The position numbers and the translations under genes are program-made. A DNA stretch of 20,747 nt from Faecalibacterium sp. CAG:1138. Lineage in GTDB: Bacteria > Bacillota > Clostridia > Christensenellales > CAG-917. Below, piece after piece: positions 6,537 through 13,593 of this stretch. The notes beneath the pieces were generated by a model. The model did no database searches. It was not told where the DNA came from and worked only from the letters and a program-made list of their open reading frames with translations. The stretch spans positions 19,576-40,322 of the forward strand of contig HF988630.1 of assembly GCA_000434675.1 (NCBI GenBank). Direction: 5' to 3'. Position 1 is the first letter of the stretch, and each line of letters opens with the position of its first letter.

Positions 6537-6566
6537 TTGCGGCGCAACCGGGCGGTATGTTATAAT
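6537..6566 (+). promoter_or_regulatory. Promoter of the GNAT-phosphoesterase-hydrolase operon
   Basis: An extended -10 TGTTATAAT ends at 6566. A -35-like TTGCGG (6537-6542) lies 18 bases upstream. Transcription would start about 25 bases before the first ATG. Confidence 0.65.
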
Positions 6567-6598
6567 GTAAAAAATAAAACGAATTATTGAGGTAACTT

Positions 6599-7141
6599 AT
6601 GATTTATAAAGGAAAAACGGTCGTTTTGAAAGACGGACGGGTGGCCGTGCTTCGATCTCCGAAAGCCGAAGATGCTGAAGGACTTTTGAAATTTTTGCAA
6701 ATTTGTGCGGTCGAAACGGAATTTATTTTAAGAAATGCCGACGAATGCGGATTGACGCTTGAAACAGAAAAACAATTCATCTTAAATGCCGTGTCTTCGC
6801 CTGAAATTATGATGATAACTGCGTTTATTGACGGCGAAGTGGTTGGAAATTGTCAATTTTCTTTCAAAAACCTTGAAAAAGTCAAACATAGGGCCGGGAT
6901 TGCAATAGGAACTCTTAAAAAGTGCTGGGGCTCGGGGCTTGGCGCCGAGCTTATGACGGCACTATGTGAAGAAGCGAAAAATTGCGGAATCGAACAAATG
7001 GAACTTGAATATATCGACGGAAATATCAGAGCGGAAAAGTTTTATAAAAAAATGGGATTTACCGAGTTTGCCAGACGGCCTGACGCCGTGCGTATCGGTG
7101 GCGTAAGCCACTCGGATGTCTGGATGTTGAGGAGACTCTGA
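6599..7141 (+). CDS. GNAT-family N-acetyltransferase
   Basis: 180 residues with the GNAT fold pattern. There is an N-terminal strand region (about 12-22), central strands around 70-90, and acetyl-CoA motif A at about 104-118 with the pyrophosphate loop CWGSGLG at 109-115. Motif B, NIRAEKFYKKMGF, is at 142-154. It is closest in style to the RimJ/RimL/SpeG group that acetylates protein N-termini or small amines; the substrate is not readable. It is first in a tight three-gene operon: its TGA shares one base with the ATG of the phosphoesterase gene. A weak GAGGT ribosome site precedes the ATG. The operon stands between the putative origin and rpmH, where it is not part of the conserved core, so it was probably inserted. 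Confidence 0.88.
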   Translation: MIYKGKTVVLKDGRVAVLRSPKAEDAEGLLKFLQICAVETEFILRNADECGLTLETEKQFILNAVSSPEIMMITAFIDGEVVGNCQFSFKNLEKVKHRAGIAIGTLKKCWGSGLGAELMTALCEEAKNCGIEQMELEYIDGNIRAEKFYKKMGFTEFARRPDAVRIGGVSHSDVWMLRRL

Positions 7142-7674
7142 TGTTTGTTTGGATAGGTATAAACGTGCTTGACGAATTGCAAAACGTGCAAGCTGCCGGA
7201 AAACTGATTGAAAAAGAAGTAAGGACAAAATTTTCGTTTTTTAATTTCCCGTTACATATTTCGCTTAAAATTTCTTTTGAAATTAGTGGCGATGTGTTTG
7301 GTGCTGTTTTAAAAGATATTTCCGATATTTTTGAAAATACCGCGCCGTTTGACGTGAAACCGCAAGAAATTGAAGCATTCGACAATATTGCCTGGATACT
7401 TTATGCGGAAAACAACAAGATAAATGCGTTGCACAACAAAATTTGCGATACACTGTCCGAAAAATACGGTGTTGTCAGGCACGAATATGACAACGATTAT
7501 AAATTTCATACCACGCTGTTTATGGATGACGACTCGGAAAAGGTGAAAACGGGGTATGAAAAAATCCAAAACGTCGAACTGCCTTCTGCCGTGCGTGCGC
7601 ACAAGTTTTGCATAGGCGCGTCGCCGAGCGGAAAACTCGATACATTTGATATTGTAAAAACCATTGTTAAGTGA
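7141..7674 (+). CDS. 2H phosphoesterase / 2'-5' RNA ligase-like protein
   Basis: 177 residues, the usual length for a single-domain 2H protein. Both signature histidine motifs are present: HIS at 39-41 (in PLHISLK) and HTT at 123-125 (in KFHTTLF). In this superfamily (LigT, CPDases, YjcG-like) the two histidines act on 2',3'-cyclic or 2'-5' phosphodiester bonds in RNA or nucleotides. The actual substrate is unknown. The start overlaps the stop of the acetyltransferase gene by one base. A parS-like sequence with 13 of 16 matches lies within the gene at 7346-7361. Confidence 0.8.
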   Translation: MFVWIGINVLDELQNVQAAGKLIEKEVRTKFSFFNFPLHISLKISFEISGDVFGAVLKDISDIFENTAPFDVKPQEIEAFDNIAWILYAENNKINALHNKICDTLSEKYGVVRHEYDNDYKFHTTLFMDDDSEKVKTGYEKIQNVELPSAVRAHKFCIGASPSGKLDTFDIVKTIVK

Positions 7675-7681
7675 GGCAAAA

Positions 7682-8587
7682 ATGCTGGCTAATTTATATT
7701 TTAAAAAATGTATTCAACCCAAAGACGAAAAACGACTCGCCGCACAGCCTGCGCCGGACGGCGTAAAAGAGTTTGTGGATATACGATACGTTGATGACGG
7801 ACATAAACTGCATTTGCTTGACGTTTATCGTCCCGAAGGAGCGGAGGGAAAACTTCCGACTATCGTTGATATTCACGGCGGCGCATGGGTGTATGCCGAT
7901 AAGGAACTGAATAAAAAGTATTGTATGCACCTTGCAAAAGAAGGCTTTGCTGTGGTGAACCTTAGCTTCAGGTTGGTTCCCGAGGTAAATTTTGCCGGTT
8001 CTGTGAAGGATATATTTGCCGCGCTTGAATACGTTAAAACGCACGCGGACGAACTCGGAATCGATCTTGACAATATGTTTATAACCGGCGATTCGGCCGG
8101 CGGCCATACGGCGGCAATGGTGGTTGCTTCGGCTGAAAGTGAAGTTCTTCAAAAATTGTTCGGAGGAAAAACGCCGATAAGCTTTTCTGCGGCAGGGTTT
8201 GTGTGCGCTGCGTTCAATCCGGGCGAGTTTGTGAAGATTCCGCTTTCGGGTTTCGCGCTTTTTAACGGATTTTACGGAAAACACTTCAGACGTAAACAAA
8301 ATTGGGAGATTTATAAAAACTATGATTTTGTGAACGTTATTCCGAAGAATATGTGTCCGTCGTATTTTATAACGGCATTTGCTGACTTTTTAAAAAAGCA
8401 AACGATTGAAATGAAGAAGCGGTTTGATGAACTCGGTATTGAAAACGAAATGACGAATTTCGATAAACCGCTTGCCGACGGCCATAAGCTCGAACACGTT
8501 TATAACGTTATGGAGCCGTACTGGGAAGCGTCGCAAATTGCGAATAAAGGAATGTGTGATTTCTTCAAAAAGCACGTAAAACGCTGA
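7682..8587 (+). CDS. Alpha/beta hydrolase (HSL-type esterase/lipase)
   Basis: 301 residues from the ATG at 7682, chosen because GTGAGG stands just upstream; a TTG at 7664 would overlap the preceding gene. The oxyanion-hole motif HGGAW is at 65-69 and the nucleophile elbow GDSAGGH at 136-142 (Ser138). A likely acid, Asp235, and His268 or His272 near the C-terminus complete the triad. This is the layout of hormone-sensitive-lipase-like carboxylesterases acting on small esters or acetylated sugars. There is no signal peptide, so it should be cytoplasmic. It is last in the operon and is followed by a terminator at 8711-8736. A role with the upstream acetyltransferase (deacylation against acylation) is speculation. 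Confidence 0.88.
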   Translation: MLANLYFKKCIQPKDEKRLAAQPAPDGVKEFVDIRYVDDGHKLHLLDVYRPEGAEGKLPTIVDIHGGAWVYADKELNKKYCMHLAKEGFAVVNLSFRLVPEVNFAGSVKDIFAALEYVKTHADELGIDLDNMFITGDSAGGHTAAMVVASAESEVLQKLFGGKTPISFSAAGFVCAAFNPGEFVKIPLSGFALFNGFYGKHFRRKQNWEIYKNYDFVNVIPKNMCPSYFITAFADFLKKQTIEMKKRFDELGIENEMTNFDKPLADGHKLEHVYNVMEPYWEASQIANKGMCDFFKKHVKR

Positions 8588-8710
8588 TGGCTTCCGTACG
8601 GAAAGCGTAAAGAAAAATCGGTGAGAAATTTGTAAAATACTGACAAAAAAGAAGAAACAAAACTTGACGTTTAACGTGGAACGTTGCGGAAAAACAGAAA
8701 AATAAACGAA

Positions 8711-8736
8711 AAAACAGGCCGATTTGGCCTGTTTTT
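8711..8736 (+). terminator. Intrinsic terminator after the hydrolase operon
   Basis: A CAGGCC/GGCCTG stem with a GATTT loop, A-run before and T-run after. The A-run means it could also act leftward. Confidence 0.9.
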
Positions 8737-9284
8737 GTTATAAAAACCTGTCGATGAAACGGCGGGTTTTGTGACTTGTCGGGGATAAACCTTATGACTT
8801 TTACGTACAGAAATGTAGATGTATTCAGATATGAAAACGGTGATTATCTGTTTTCCGTCTATTATAAATTAAGCCGGAGTTGTTTTTATAAGTATGTTAT
8901 CGGAAAAGCGTGTTTTTAAGAACGGAAAACCGATAGAAAAAAGCGTTTTGTTGTCGATTGTCTTGTATGTGTACGGCTTAAACGATTTGTGTCGTGAAAT
9001 TATATATAGAATAACTTTTTGAGGTTATGTTTTGATTTGTTTTTTGCTCGGAAAATCGTTTTGTTGAAATTCCGATTGCGGAAATGACCGTTTGTGCCCG
9101 AGGTGCCGCAGTAGTTAATGTAAACGAGATCGATAACTGTTTGGCTGTTTTGACTATTTCTTTTTTAGTGCCGTTAAGTGATGTGTGGCGTGGTATAAAT
9201 CACCGTTATCTGTTGCTTATTGCTAATCTGCCGGCAGTAATGACAATTTTCAGGTAGGAGCTTTGTATGTTTGTGGCTACGGAC
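8737..9284. other. Intergenic stretch without a supported gene
   Basis: About 550 bases between the hydrolase terminator and the end of the second MFS gene. It is AT-rich and its longest readable frame is a 57-codon ORF at 9084-9257 (+) with no ribosome site and no recognisable domain. No repeat, RNA gene or promoter stands out. It may be decayed coding sequence. Confidence 0.5.
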
Positions 9285-10514
9285 TTACCGGTTGTGTTTG
9301 TTCGTTTTTGCGCCGATGATGGTTAAAACCAAAATAACTGTGGCGAGAAGAATAGGAAAAGCCGATGCGGACAAAATACCTTCACGCAGGGCAAGTTCCT
9401 GAAACCATGGAGCGGAACCTATGGCGTATTTGCTGTTGTCGGCGATCTCGCCAACGATAATCGGCCCGAGGGCGCAACCGACGTCACCGCCGAGAGCAAG
9501 CAGCGAAAACATCGAGGTTCCGCCGTTTTTGACGCTTGCAGCGGCGAGGCTGTAAACGCCCGGCCACATAATGCCGACCGAGAAGCCGGTTAAGGCGCAT
9601 GCGACGACGGACAAAGCTTTTGAAGAAGTCAGACCTAACGTCAAAAAGCATGCGGCGCATAGCAGACTGCTTGCGAAAATGGCGATTTTAAGAGGTATTT
9701 TTTCGGAAAACAGCGAATAAATAAGCCTTGAAGAGCCCATGCAGACTGCGAAAGCGCACGTGCCTAAAACGTCTGCCGTCGTTTTTGAAAGGCCTAAACC
9801 TTTTTCAGCAAAGAAGCTGCTCCATTGCCCGACGGCCTGTTCGGACGCGCCCGAACATATCATCAGCGCAACAAAAACATAGAATATAGGCATCTTAAAA
9901 AGCTCTTTAAGGGATAAGCCTTTTTCTCCCGGACAAATGTCCCAAAGCTGAACTTTATGAAACAAAAAGCTGTTTAAAATCGGCAGAATCGTCCAAAAAA
10001 GCGGAAGATACCGCCAGTTTTGGATGCCGAAAAGCCAAATGAACCCCGTGGAAACGAGAACAACGCCGACGTGTCCCCAGCAGTAGAAGCTGTGCAGAAG
10101 GCTCATTTCTTTTTCTTTGTTGTCGGATGGTATGGCTTCGATAAGCGGACTTATCGCAACTTCCAAAATGCCGCCTCCGATCGCCATAGTAAAGGAAGAA
10201 ATCGCAATTCCCCAAAAGGCGTCCGAAAAAACGAACGGAAGAATTGCCAGCGCCACGAGGCCGACCGTCGAAAAGACGTGCGCTGCAACGCAAATGCGCC
10301 GGTATCCGAATTTTTTGAGAAGGTAAGCCGAAGCAAGATCCGCGATTATCTGTGTGCAGAAATTTATGGAAACGATGATGGCGAGTCGGCCTAAGGAAAT
10401 GCCGAACTCGTCGGAAAACGCCGCAAAGAGAAGCGGAATGAGGTTGTTTACTATTGCTTGGACGACGTAGCCCGCATAACATGCGATTTTTGTCGATTTT
10501 GCTGTAAGTTTCAC
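9285..10514 (-). CDS. MFS transporter, FucP/YfkF-like
   Basis: 409 residues from the chosen GTG at 10514, which has a GGAG ribosome site six bases upstream. The open frame runs on to 10637 but would pass through the promoter and operator, so that extension is rejected. About 12 membrane segments are visible. The LLHSFYCWGHVG segment (about 143-154) after the fourth helix region resembles the LHxxYxxG motif of fucose-permease-like and related sugar or drug MFS members. The substrate is unknown. Transcription starts from a promoter at 10544-10572 overlapped by a perfect palindrome, so a repressor probably controls it. There is no clear terminator beyond the stop. Confidence 0.88.
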   Translation of the reverse strand: MKLTAKSTKIACYAGYVVQAIVNNLIPLLFAAFSDEFGISLGRLAIIVSINFCTQIIADLASAYLLKKFGYRRICVAAHVFSTVGLVALAILPFVFSDAFWGIAISSFTMAIGGGILEVAISPLIEAIPSDNKEKEMSLLHSFYCWGHVGVVLVSTGFIWLFGIQNWRYLPLFWTILPILNSFLFHKVQLWDICPGEKGLSLKELFKMPIFYVFVALMICSGASEQAVGQWSSFFAEKGLGLSKTTADVLGTCAFAVCMGSSRLIYSLFSEKIPLKIAIFASSLLCAACFLTLGLTSSKALSVVACALTGFSVGIMWPGVYSLAAASVKNGGTSMFSLLALGGDVGCALGPIIVGEIADNSKYAIGSAPWFQELALREGILSASAFPILLATVILVLTIIGAKTNKHNR

Positions 10515-10528
10515 GCAGAACTCCGATT

Positions 10529-10557
10529 TTATGTGATATACAGAGTATATCACATAA
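10529..10557. promoter_or_regulatory. Palindromic operator over the MFS promoter
   Basis: Two perfectly complementary 13-bp arms (TTATGTGATATAC at 10529-10541 and GTATATCACATAA at 10545-10557) flank AGA. The palindrome covers the -10 box (10544-10549) and the likely start of transcription, the usual place for a repressor. It is not a CRP-type site, because the TGTGA/TCACA halves are 13 bases apart rather than six. The cognate regulator is not in the window. Confidence 0.75.
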
Positions 10558-10572
10558 TTTTTGAAAAGTAAA
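10544..10572 (-). promoter_or_regulatory. Sigma-A promoter of the second MFS gene
   Basis: On the minus strand a -35 TTTACT (10572-10567), a 17-base spacer and a -10 TATACT (10549-10544). Start of transcription should fall about 23 bases before the GTG. Confidence 0.7.
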
Positions 10573-10575
10573 GCG

Positions 10576-10737
10576 TTATTTGCACTTTGGTAAAAGCGAA
10601 GTGAGATACTCGGAAACGAGCGACAAAAAATAGACAAGCGTTTTTATTTCCGCAGGGGTTAAGCCTTCGGAAAGGCTTTGGCCGAGCATTATTGCCATGG
10701 CGTGCAGGCAGGCGGAATTCGGCTCTGATAAATTCAT
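10576..10737 (-). CDS. Hypothetical small protein (53 aa)
   Basis: A 53-codon ORF whose ATG is the only start after an in-frame stop. The product has cysteines at 10 and 52 and an amphipathic, leucine-rich helical body (LSEGLTPAEIKTLVYFLSLV, about 22-41). Codon use, with C or G in many third positions, resembles the neighbouring genes. The shape recalls short DUF6774-like Clostridia proteins of one or two cysteines and two helices, but I cannot confirm that. Against it, there is no AGG-type ribosome site; TAAAAT 10-15 bases upstream of the ATG could be a -10, which would make the message nearly leaderless. It lies just upstream of the second MFS gene, on the same strand, separated by that gene's own promoter. 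Confidence 0.45.
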   Translation of the reverse strand: MNLSEPNSACLHAMAIMLGQSLSEGLTPAEIKTLVYFLSLVSEYLTSLLPKCK

Positions 10738-10839
10738 ATAACCATTTTATGCGGCAGTTCGTTTTTTGGAAACGCCCGTATTTACCGCTTATTTTGCTTT
10801 TCGGCGAACGCCTTATTGCGGAAAACCGCCTTAAAACGA

Positions 10840-10868
10840 TTGACATAAAAAGTTTTATTCTTTATAAT
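10840..10868 (+). promoter_or_regulatory. Consensus sigma-A promoter of the rpmH operon
   Basis: Perfect TTGACA (10840-10845), 17-base spacer and perfect TATAAT (10863-10868). This is the strongest promoter in the window, fitting a ribosomal protein gene. The leader is about 60 bases. Confidence 0.93.
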
Positions 10869-10936
10869 TAGTCAGTGATAATTTTATAAATAATAGGAAA
10901 GTCCGCAGAAACGGGCTTTTCGAGAGGAGAACGAAA

Positions 10937-11071
10937 ATGAAAAGAACTTACCAACCTAAGAAAAGACAACGCAGCAAAGTGCACGGCTTCAGAAAACGTA
11001 TGGCATCCGCTTCCGGCAGAAAAGTTTTGAAACGTCGTCGCGCTAAAGGCCGCGCAAAACTTTCCGCATAG
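10937..11071 (+). CDS. rpmH: 50S ribosomal protein L34
   Basis: 44 residues, exactly the family length, beginning MKRTYQPKKRQRSKVHGFRK and ending KLSA. It is rich in Arg and Lys as expected for this rRNA-binding protein of the large subunit. A GAGGAGA ribosome site is seven bases upstream. It is first in the rightward cluster with rnpA, the near-universal bacterial arrangement. In most bacteria dnaA is divergent just upstream; here that place is taken by a small ORF and an MFS gene. Confidence 0.98.
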   Translation: MKRTYQPKKRQRSKVHGFRKRMASASGRKVLKRRRAKGRAKLSA

Positions 11072-11128
11072 TAGTTTTGCAGTCCGCACCGGCGGACAAT
11101 TTGTCGCAGTAAAAGACGAGGTGGGCCT

Positions 11129-11467
11129 ATGCAGAAAAGTTATCGTCTGAAAAGTCGGGCGAGCTACAACTATATTTACCGCAAGGGACAAAGCGTTGCG
11201 GAAAAAAACACGGTGTTGGTCTACCATAAAACTCAGCTTCCGCCGAAGTTTGGGTTTTCCGTTACGAAAAAAATCGGTAACGCGGTTACCAGAAACCGAA
11301 TTCGTCGCCTTTTGAAGGAAGCGGTCCGCAGCATGATAGGCTCGGTGGACGGCGGCTTCAACTATATCGTGGTGGCGAGAACGGGGATAACGGAGCTTAG
11401 TTTGGCGGAGATAAAATCCGAGCTTGTCGCTCTTTTCAAAAAGGCCGGCAAGTATAAGGAAGAATAG
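11129..11467 (+). CDS. rnpA: Ribonuclease P protein component
   Basis: 112 residues, the normal length. It starts MQKSYRLKSR, like other RnpA proteins. The RNR signature NAVTRNRIRRLLKEAVR is at 51-67 and makes the RNA-binding helix that contacts the catalytic RNase P RNA. The protein helps that RNA process the 5' ends of pre-tRNAs. It lies 57 bases after rpmH and 31 before yidD, with GAGGTGGG as ribosome site. Confidence 0.97.
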   Translation: MQKSYRLKSRASYNYIYRKGQSVAEKNTVLVYHKTQLPPKFGFSVTKKIGNAVTRNRIRRLLKEAVRSMIGSVDGGFNYIVVARTGITELSLAEIKSELVALFKKAGKYKEE

Positions 11468-11498
11468 TCAAGGCGTATAATTACGCCCGGGAGGAGGC

Positions 11499-11741
11499 AT
11501 GAAGAAGCTCGGCGTTTTGCTTATTAAATTTTATAAGCGGTTCATTAGCTCCATGACCCCGAAAACCTGCATTTACACGCCGACCTGTTCCATGTACACC
11601 ATGGAAGCTATAAAGAGGTTCGGTTTTATGAAGGGCGTCGTCATGGGTGCAAAGAGGATTCTTCGCTGCACGCCTTCGCATCAGGGAGGGTTTGACCCCG
11701 TCCCGGACAATTTCAGAGGAAACGCTAAATGGTTAATTTGA
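11499..11741 (+). CDS. yidD: Membrane protein insertion efficiency factor YidD
   Basis: 80 residues with the YidD landmarks: an N-terminal amphipathic helix (1-18), the CxxxxPTCSMY segment at 24-33, RCTP at 56-59 and GGFDPVP at 63-69. YidD is a small membrane-associated protein linked to YidC-dependent insertion. Its 3' end overlaps the start of yidC by 13 bases, implying coupled translation. A GGAGG ribosome site precedes the ATG. Confidence 0.96.
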   Translation: MKKLGVLLIKFYKRFISSMTPKTCIYTPTCSMYTMEAIKRFGFMKGVVMGAKRILRCTPSHQGGFDPVPDNFRGNAKWLI

Positions 11742-12808
11742 CAAACCTCCTTTTAGGTGGAGCCGTTGCCGATCTGGTTGAAAAATTTATCAGCTGGATT
11801 TACGGCCTCGTCGGCAACTACGGCGTGGCGGTTATAGTTTTCACGCTCACGCTTAAAATCGTTTTGTCACCGCTCGACGTGTGGCAAAAGGTTTCCATGC
11901 GCAAAAATAACAAGGCCATGGAAAGAATGAAACCGAAACTCGAGAAGCTTCAAAAGCAGTGTGGCGGCAACAGAGAGCTTTATCAGCAAAAGCAAATGCA
12001 GCTTTATAAGGAAGAAGGCTACAAGATGACAGGCAGCTGCTTGCCGATGATTTTGACGATGGTTATCTTCTTTATGGTGTTTGCCGGCTTCAGAGCAACG
12101 GTCAAAACCGTGAACCAGGAAATGTACGAAGATATGTATCAGACATATTTCGCGGTTTACGATGCCGAAAAAGGCACTTTAGACGACGATTTGGTTATCG
12201 AGCATGCGCAAAACGCCGTTAAAGAGAAGTTTGAATCCGAATACAAGGACAAGATCAGGTTCCTGTGGGTGAAAAACGTCTTTATGCCGGACAGCTGGAA
12301 AGATCCTATTCCGAATTATAAAACCTACACTTCTTCCGGACTCGGAGGAGTGGGCGCGACGGACACCGTTCCGGACGCCGAAGCCGCGGCTAAACTCAGG
12401 GAGAACGGCGGAAGCATCGGCAACGACGAATTCGGCCAAAAGGGTTACGAAACCGTTATGAGTGCGCTTATGGACAGCCAGAACACCCGTTGGAACGGAT
12501 TTTTGATTCTGCCGCTTCTGACGATTGCGATAACCGTTCTGTCCACCAAGCTCAATAAGCCTGCGGACGTGCCGGCGGCTCCGGGTTCCGAGGATCAGCA
12601 ACAAATGATGCAGGCAAACACGAAAATGATGAACTGGATGATGCCCGTCATGATGGGTATCTTCGCCATATTCTACAGCTCGGCTTTCACCGTTTATATG
12701 GTGGTGTCCAGCCTGTTCAGCACGGCGTTCCAGCTTATTTACAATCTGGTTGCCAAAAAAGTGGACAAATCAGAAGAAGACAAAAGGTTGTCAACAACCT
12801 ACAAATAA
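11729..12808 (+). CDS. yidC: Membrane protein insertase YidC/OxaA
   Basis: 359 residues, longer than the about 260 of Bacillus SpoIIIJ/YidC2. The YidC core is clear: a membrane segment at about 31-48 followed by the cytoplasmic helical hairpin (50-98), then segments near 104-124, 256-272 and 302-340. There is no lipoprotein cysteine at the N-terminus; the first segment lies near residue 10. The external region between the second and third core segments (about 125-255) is enlarged, with the family-like FLWVKNVFMPDSW at 178-190 followed by a poorly conserved stretch rich in Gly, Ala and Glu. The C-terminal tail is basic. The protein inserts and folds membrane proteins with or without Sec. It overlaps yidD and precedes jag by nine bases. 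Confidence 0.95.
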   Translation: MVNLTNLLLGGAVADLVEKFISWIYGLVGNYGVAVIVFTLTLKIVLSPLDVWQKVSMRKNNKAMERMKPKLEKLQKQCGGNRELYQQKQMQLYKEEGYKMTGSCLPMILTMVIFFMVFAGFRATVKTVNQEMYEDMYQTYFAVYDAEKGTLDDDLVIEHAQNAVKEKFESEYKDKIRFLWVKNVFMPDSWKDPIPNYKTYTSSGLGGVGATDTVPDAEAAAKLRENGGSIGNDEFGQKGYETVMSALMDSQNTRWNGFLILPLLTIAITVLSTKLNKPADVPAAPGSEDQQQMMQANTKMMNWMMPVMMGIFAIFYSSAFTVYMVVSSLFSTAFQLIYNLVAKKVDKSEEDKRLSTTYK

Positions 12809-12817
12809 GGAGAAGCA

Positions 12818-13504
12818 ATGAAAAGTATCGAAATTAAAGCTGCTTCCGTGGACGGCGCAATCGAAGAAGCGCTCGCCGAACTTCAAATCGCCCGCGATAA
12901 GGCCGAAATAGAAGTTATTTCCGAAGGCGGACTCTTCAGCAAAGCGCACGTAAAAGTTACCGAAAAAGAGACTCCTTGCGACAGAGCGCAGGCATTTTTG
13001 AGTGGGGTTATGGAAAGAATGAACCTCGATTGCAAGCCTCAATGCACCGAGTCCGACGGCGTGATAAAAGTCAGCATAACCGGCAAAGACAGCGGTTTGG
13101 CGATCGGCTACAGAGGAGAAGTTCTGGACGCTTTGCAATATCTTGCCCTGCTCGTGGCAAACAAGGACGACGGGAAGTTTGAAAAAGTGGTCATCAACGC
13201 CGAAAACTATCGCGAAAAACGCACTCGCACTCTGGAAGCTTTGGCCAAAAAACTGGCCGTCAAGGCTTGCAGAACCAGAAAGGTTATCGAGCTGGAGCCG
13301 ATGAATCCGTTTGAAAGACGCATCATCCACGCGGCTCTTGCGGACAGCCCGTACGCCACCACGGAATCCAAAGGGGAAGAACCGAATCGCTACGTAGTGA
13401 TCACCCCGAAAGAAAAGGAAGAATATCAAATCAAAGAGTTTTCCGTAAAAAGAAACGGACCTCCGCGCGTTAAAACGTACGGCGGAAAAAAACGTAGGTG
13501 GTAA
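12818..13504 (+). CDS. jag: RNA-binding protein Jag/KhpB
   Basis: 228 residues in three parts: a Jag-N domain (about 1-50, with SEGGLFSKAHVKV), a KH-II domain (about 76-150) with the GxxG loop as GYRG at 97-100, and an R3H domain (about 150-200) with Arg167-x3-His171. KhpB proteins bind RNA, often with KhpA, and affect cell elongation and sRNA regulation in other Bacillota. A strong AAGGAG ribosome site precedes the ATG. The position after yidC is the conserved one. The linker between Jag-N and KH is short. Confidence 0.95.
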   Translation: MKSIEIKAASVDGAIEEALAELQIARDKAEIEVISEGGLFSKAHVKVTEKETPCDRAQAFLSGVMERMNLDCKPQCTESDGVIKVSITGKDSGLAIGYRGEVLDALQYLALLVANKDDGKFEKVVINAENYREKRTRTLEALAKKLAVKACRTRKVIELEPMNPFERRIIHAALADSPYATTESKGEEPNRYVVITPKEKEEYQIKEFSVKRNGPPRVKTYGGKKRRW

Positions 13505-13522
13505 TTCCTGCGAAAAAATCCG

Positions 13523-13555
13523 ATGCCCTACCTCGTTAGGGCATTTCGTTTTTTT
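13523..13555 (+). terminator. Intrinsic terminator between jag and mnmE
   Basis: An ATGCCCTA/TAGGGCAT stem with a six-base loop is followed by TTCG and seven T residues. No strong promoter is seen before mnmE, so it may be leaky and reduce rather than stop expression. Confidence 0.85.
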
Positions 13556-13593
13556 GGAGAAAACAAGCTTTTTTACGGCCGAAAAGGAGAAAA

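Noticed and set aside
9084..9257. 57-codon frame on the plus strand
   Set aside because: It has a hydrophobic middle but no ribosome site and no family likeness; too weak to annotate as a gene.
10529..10557. CRP/FNR-type binding site
   Set aside because: The TGTGA and TCACA halves are present but are 13 bases apart instead of the required six.
10515..10637. N-terminal extension of the second MFS gene to 10637
   Set aside because: It would be translated through the promoter and operator; the GTG at 10514 has a well-placed GGAG.
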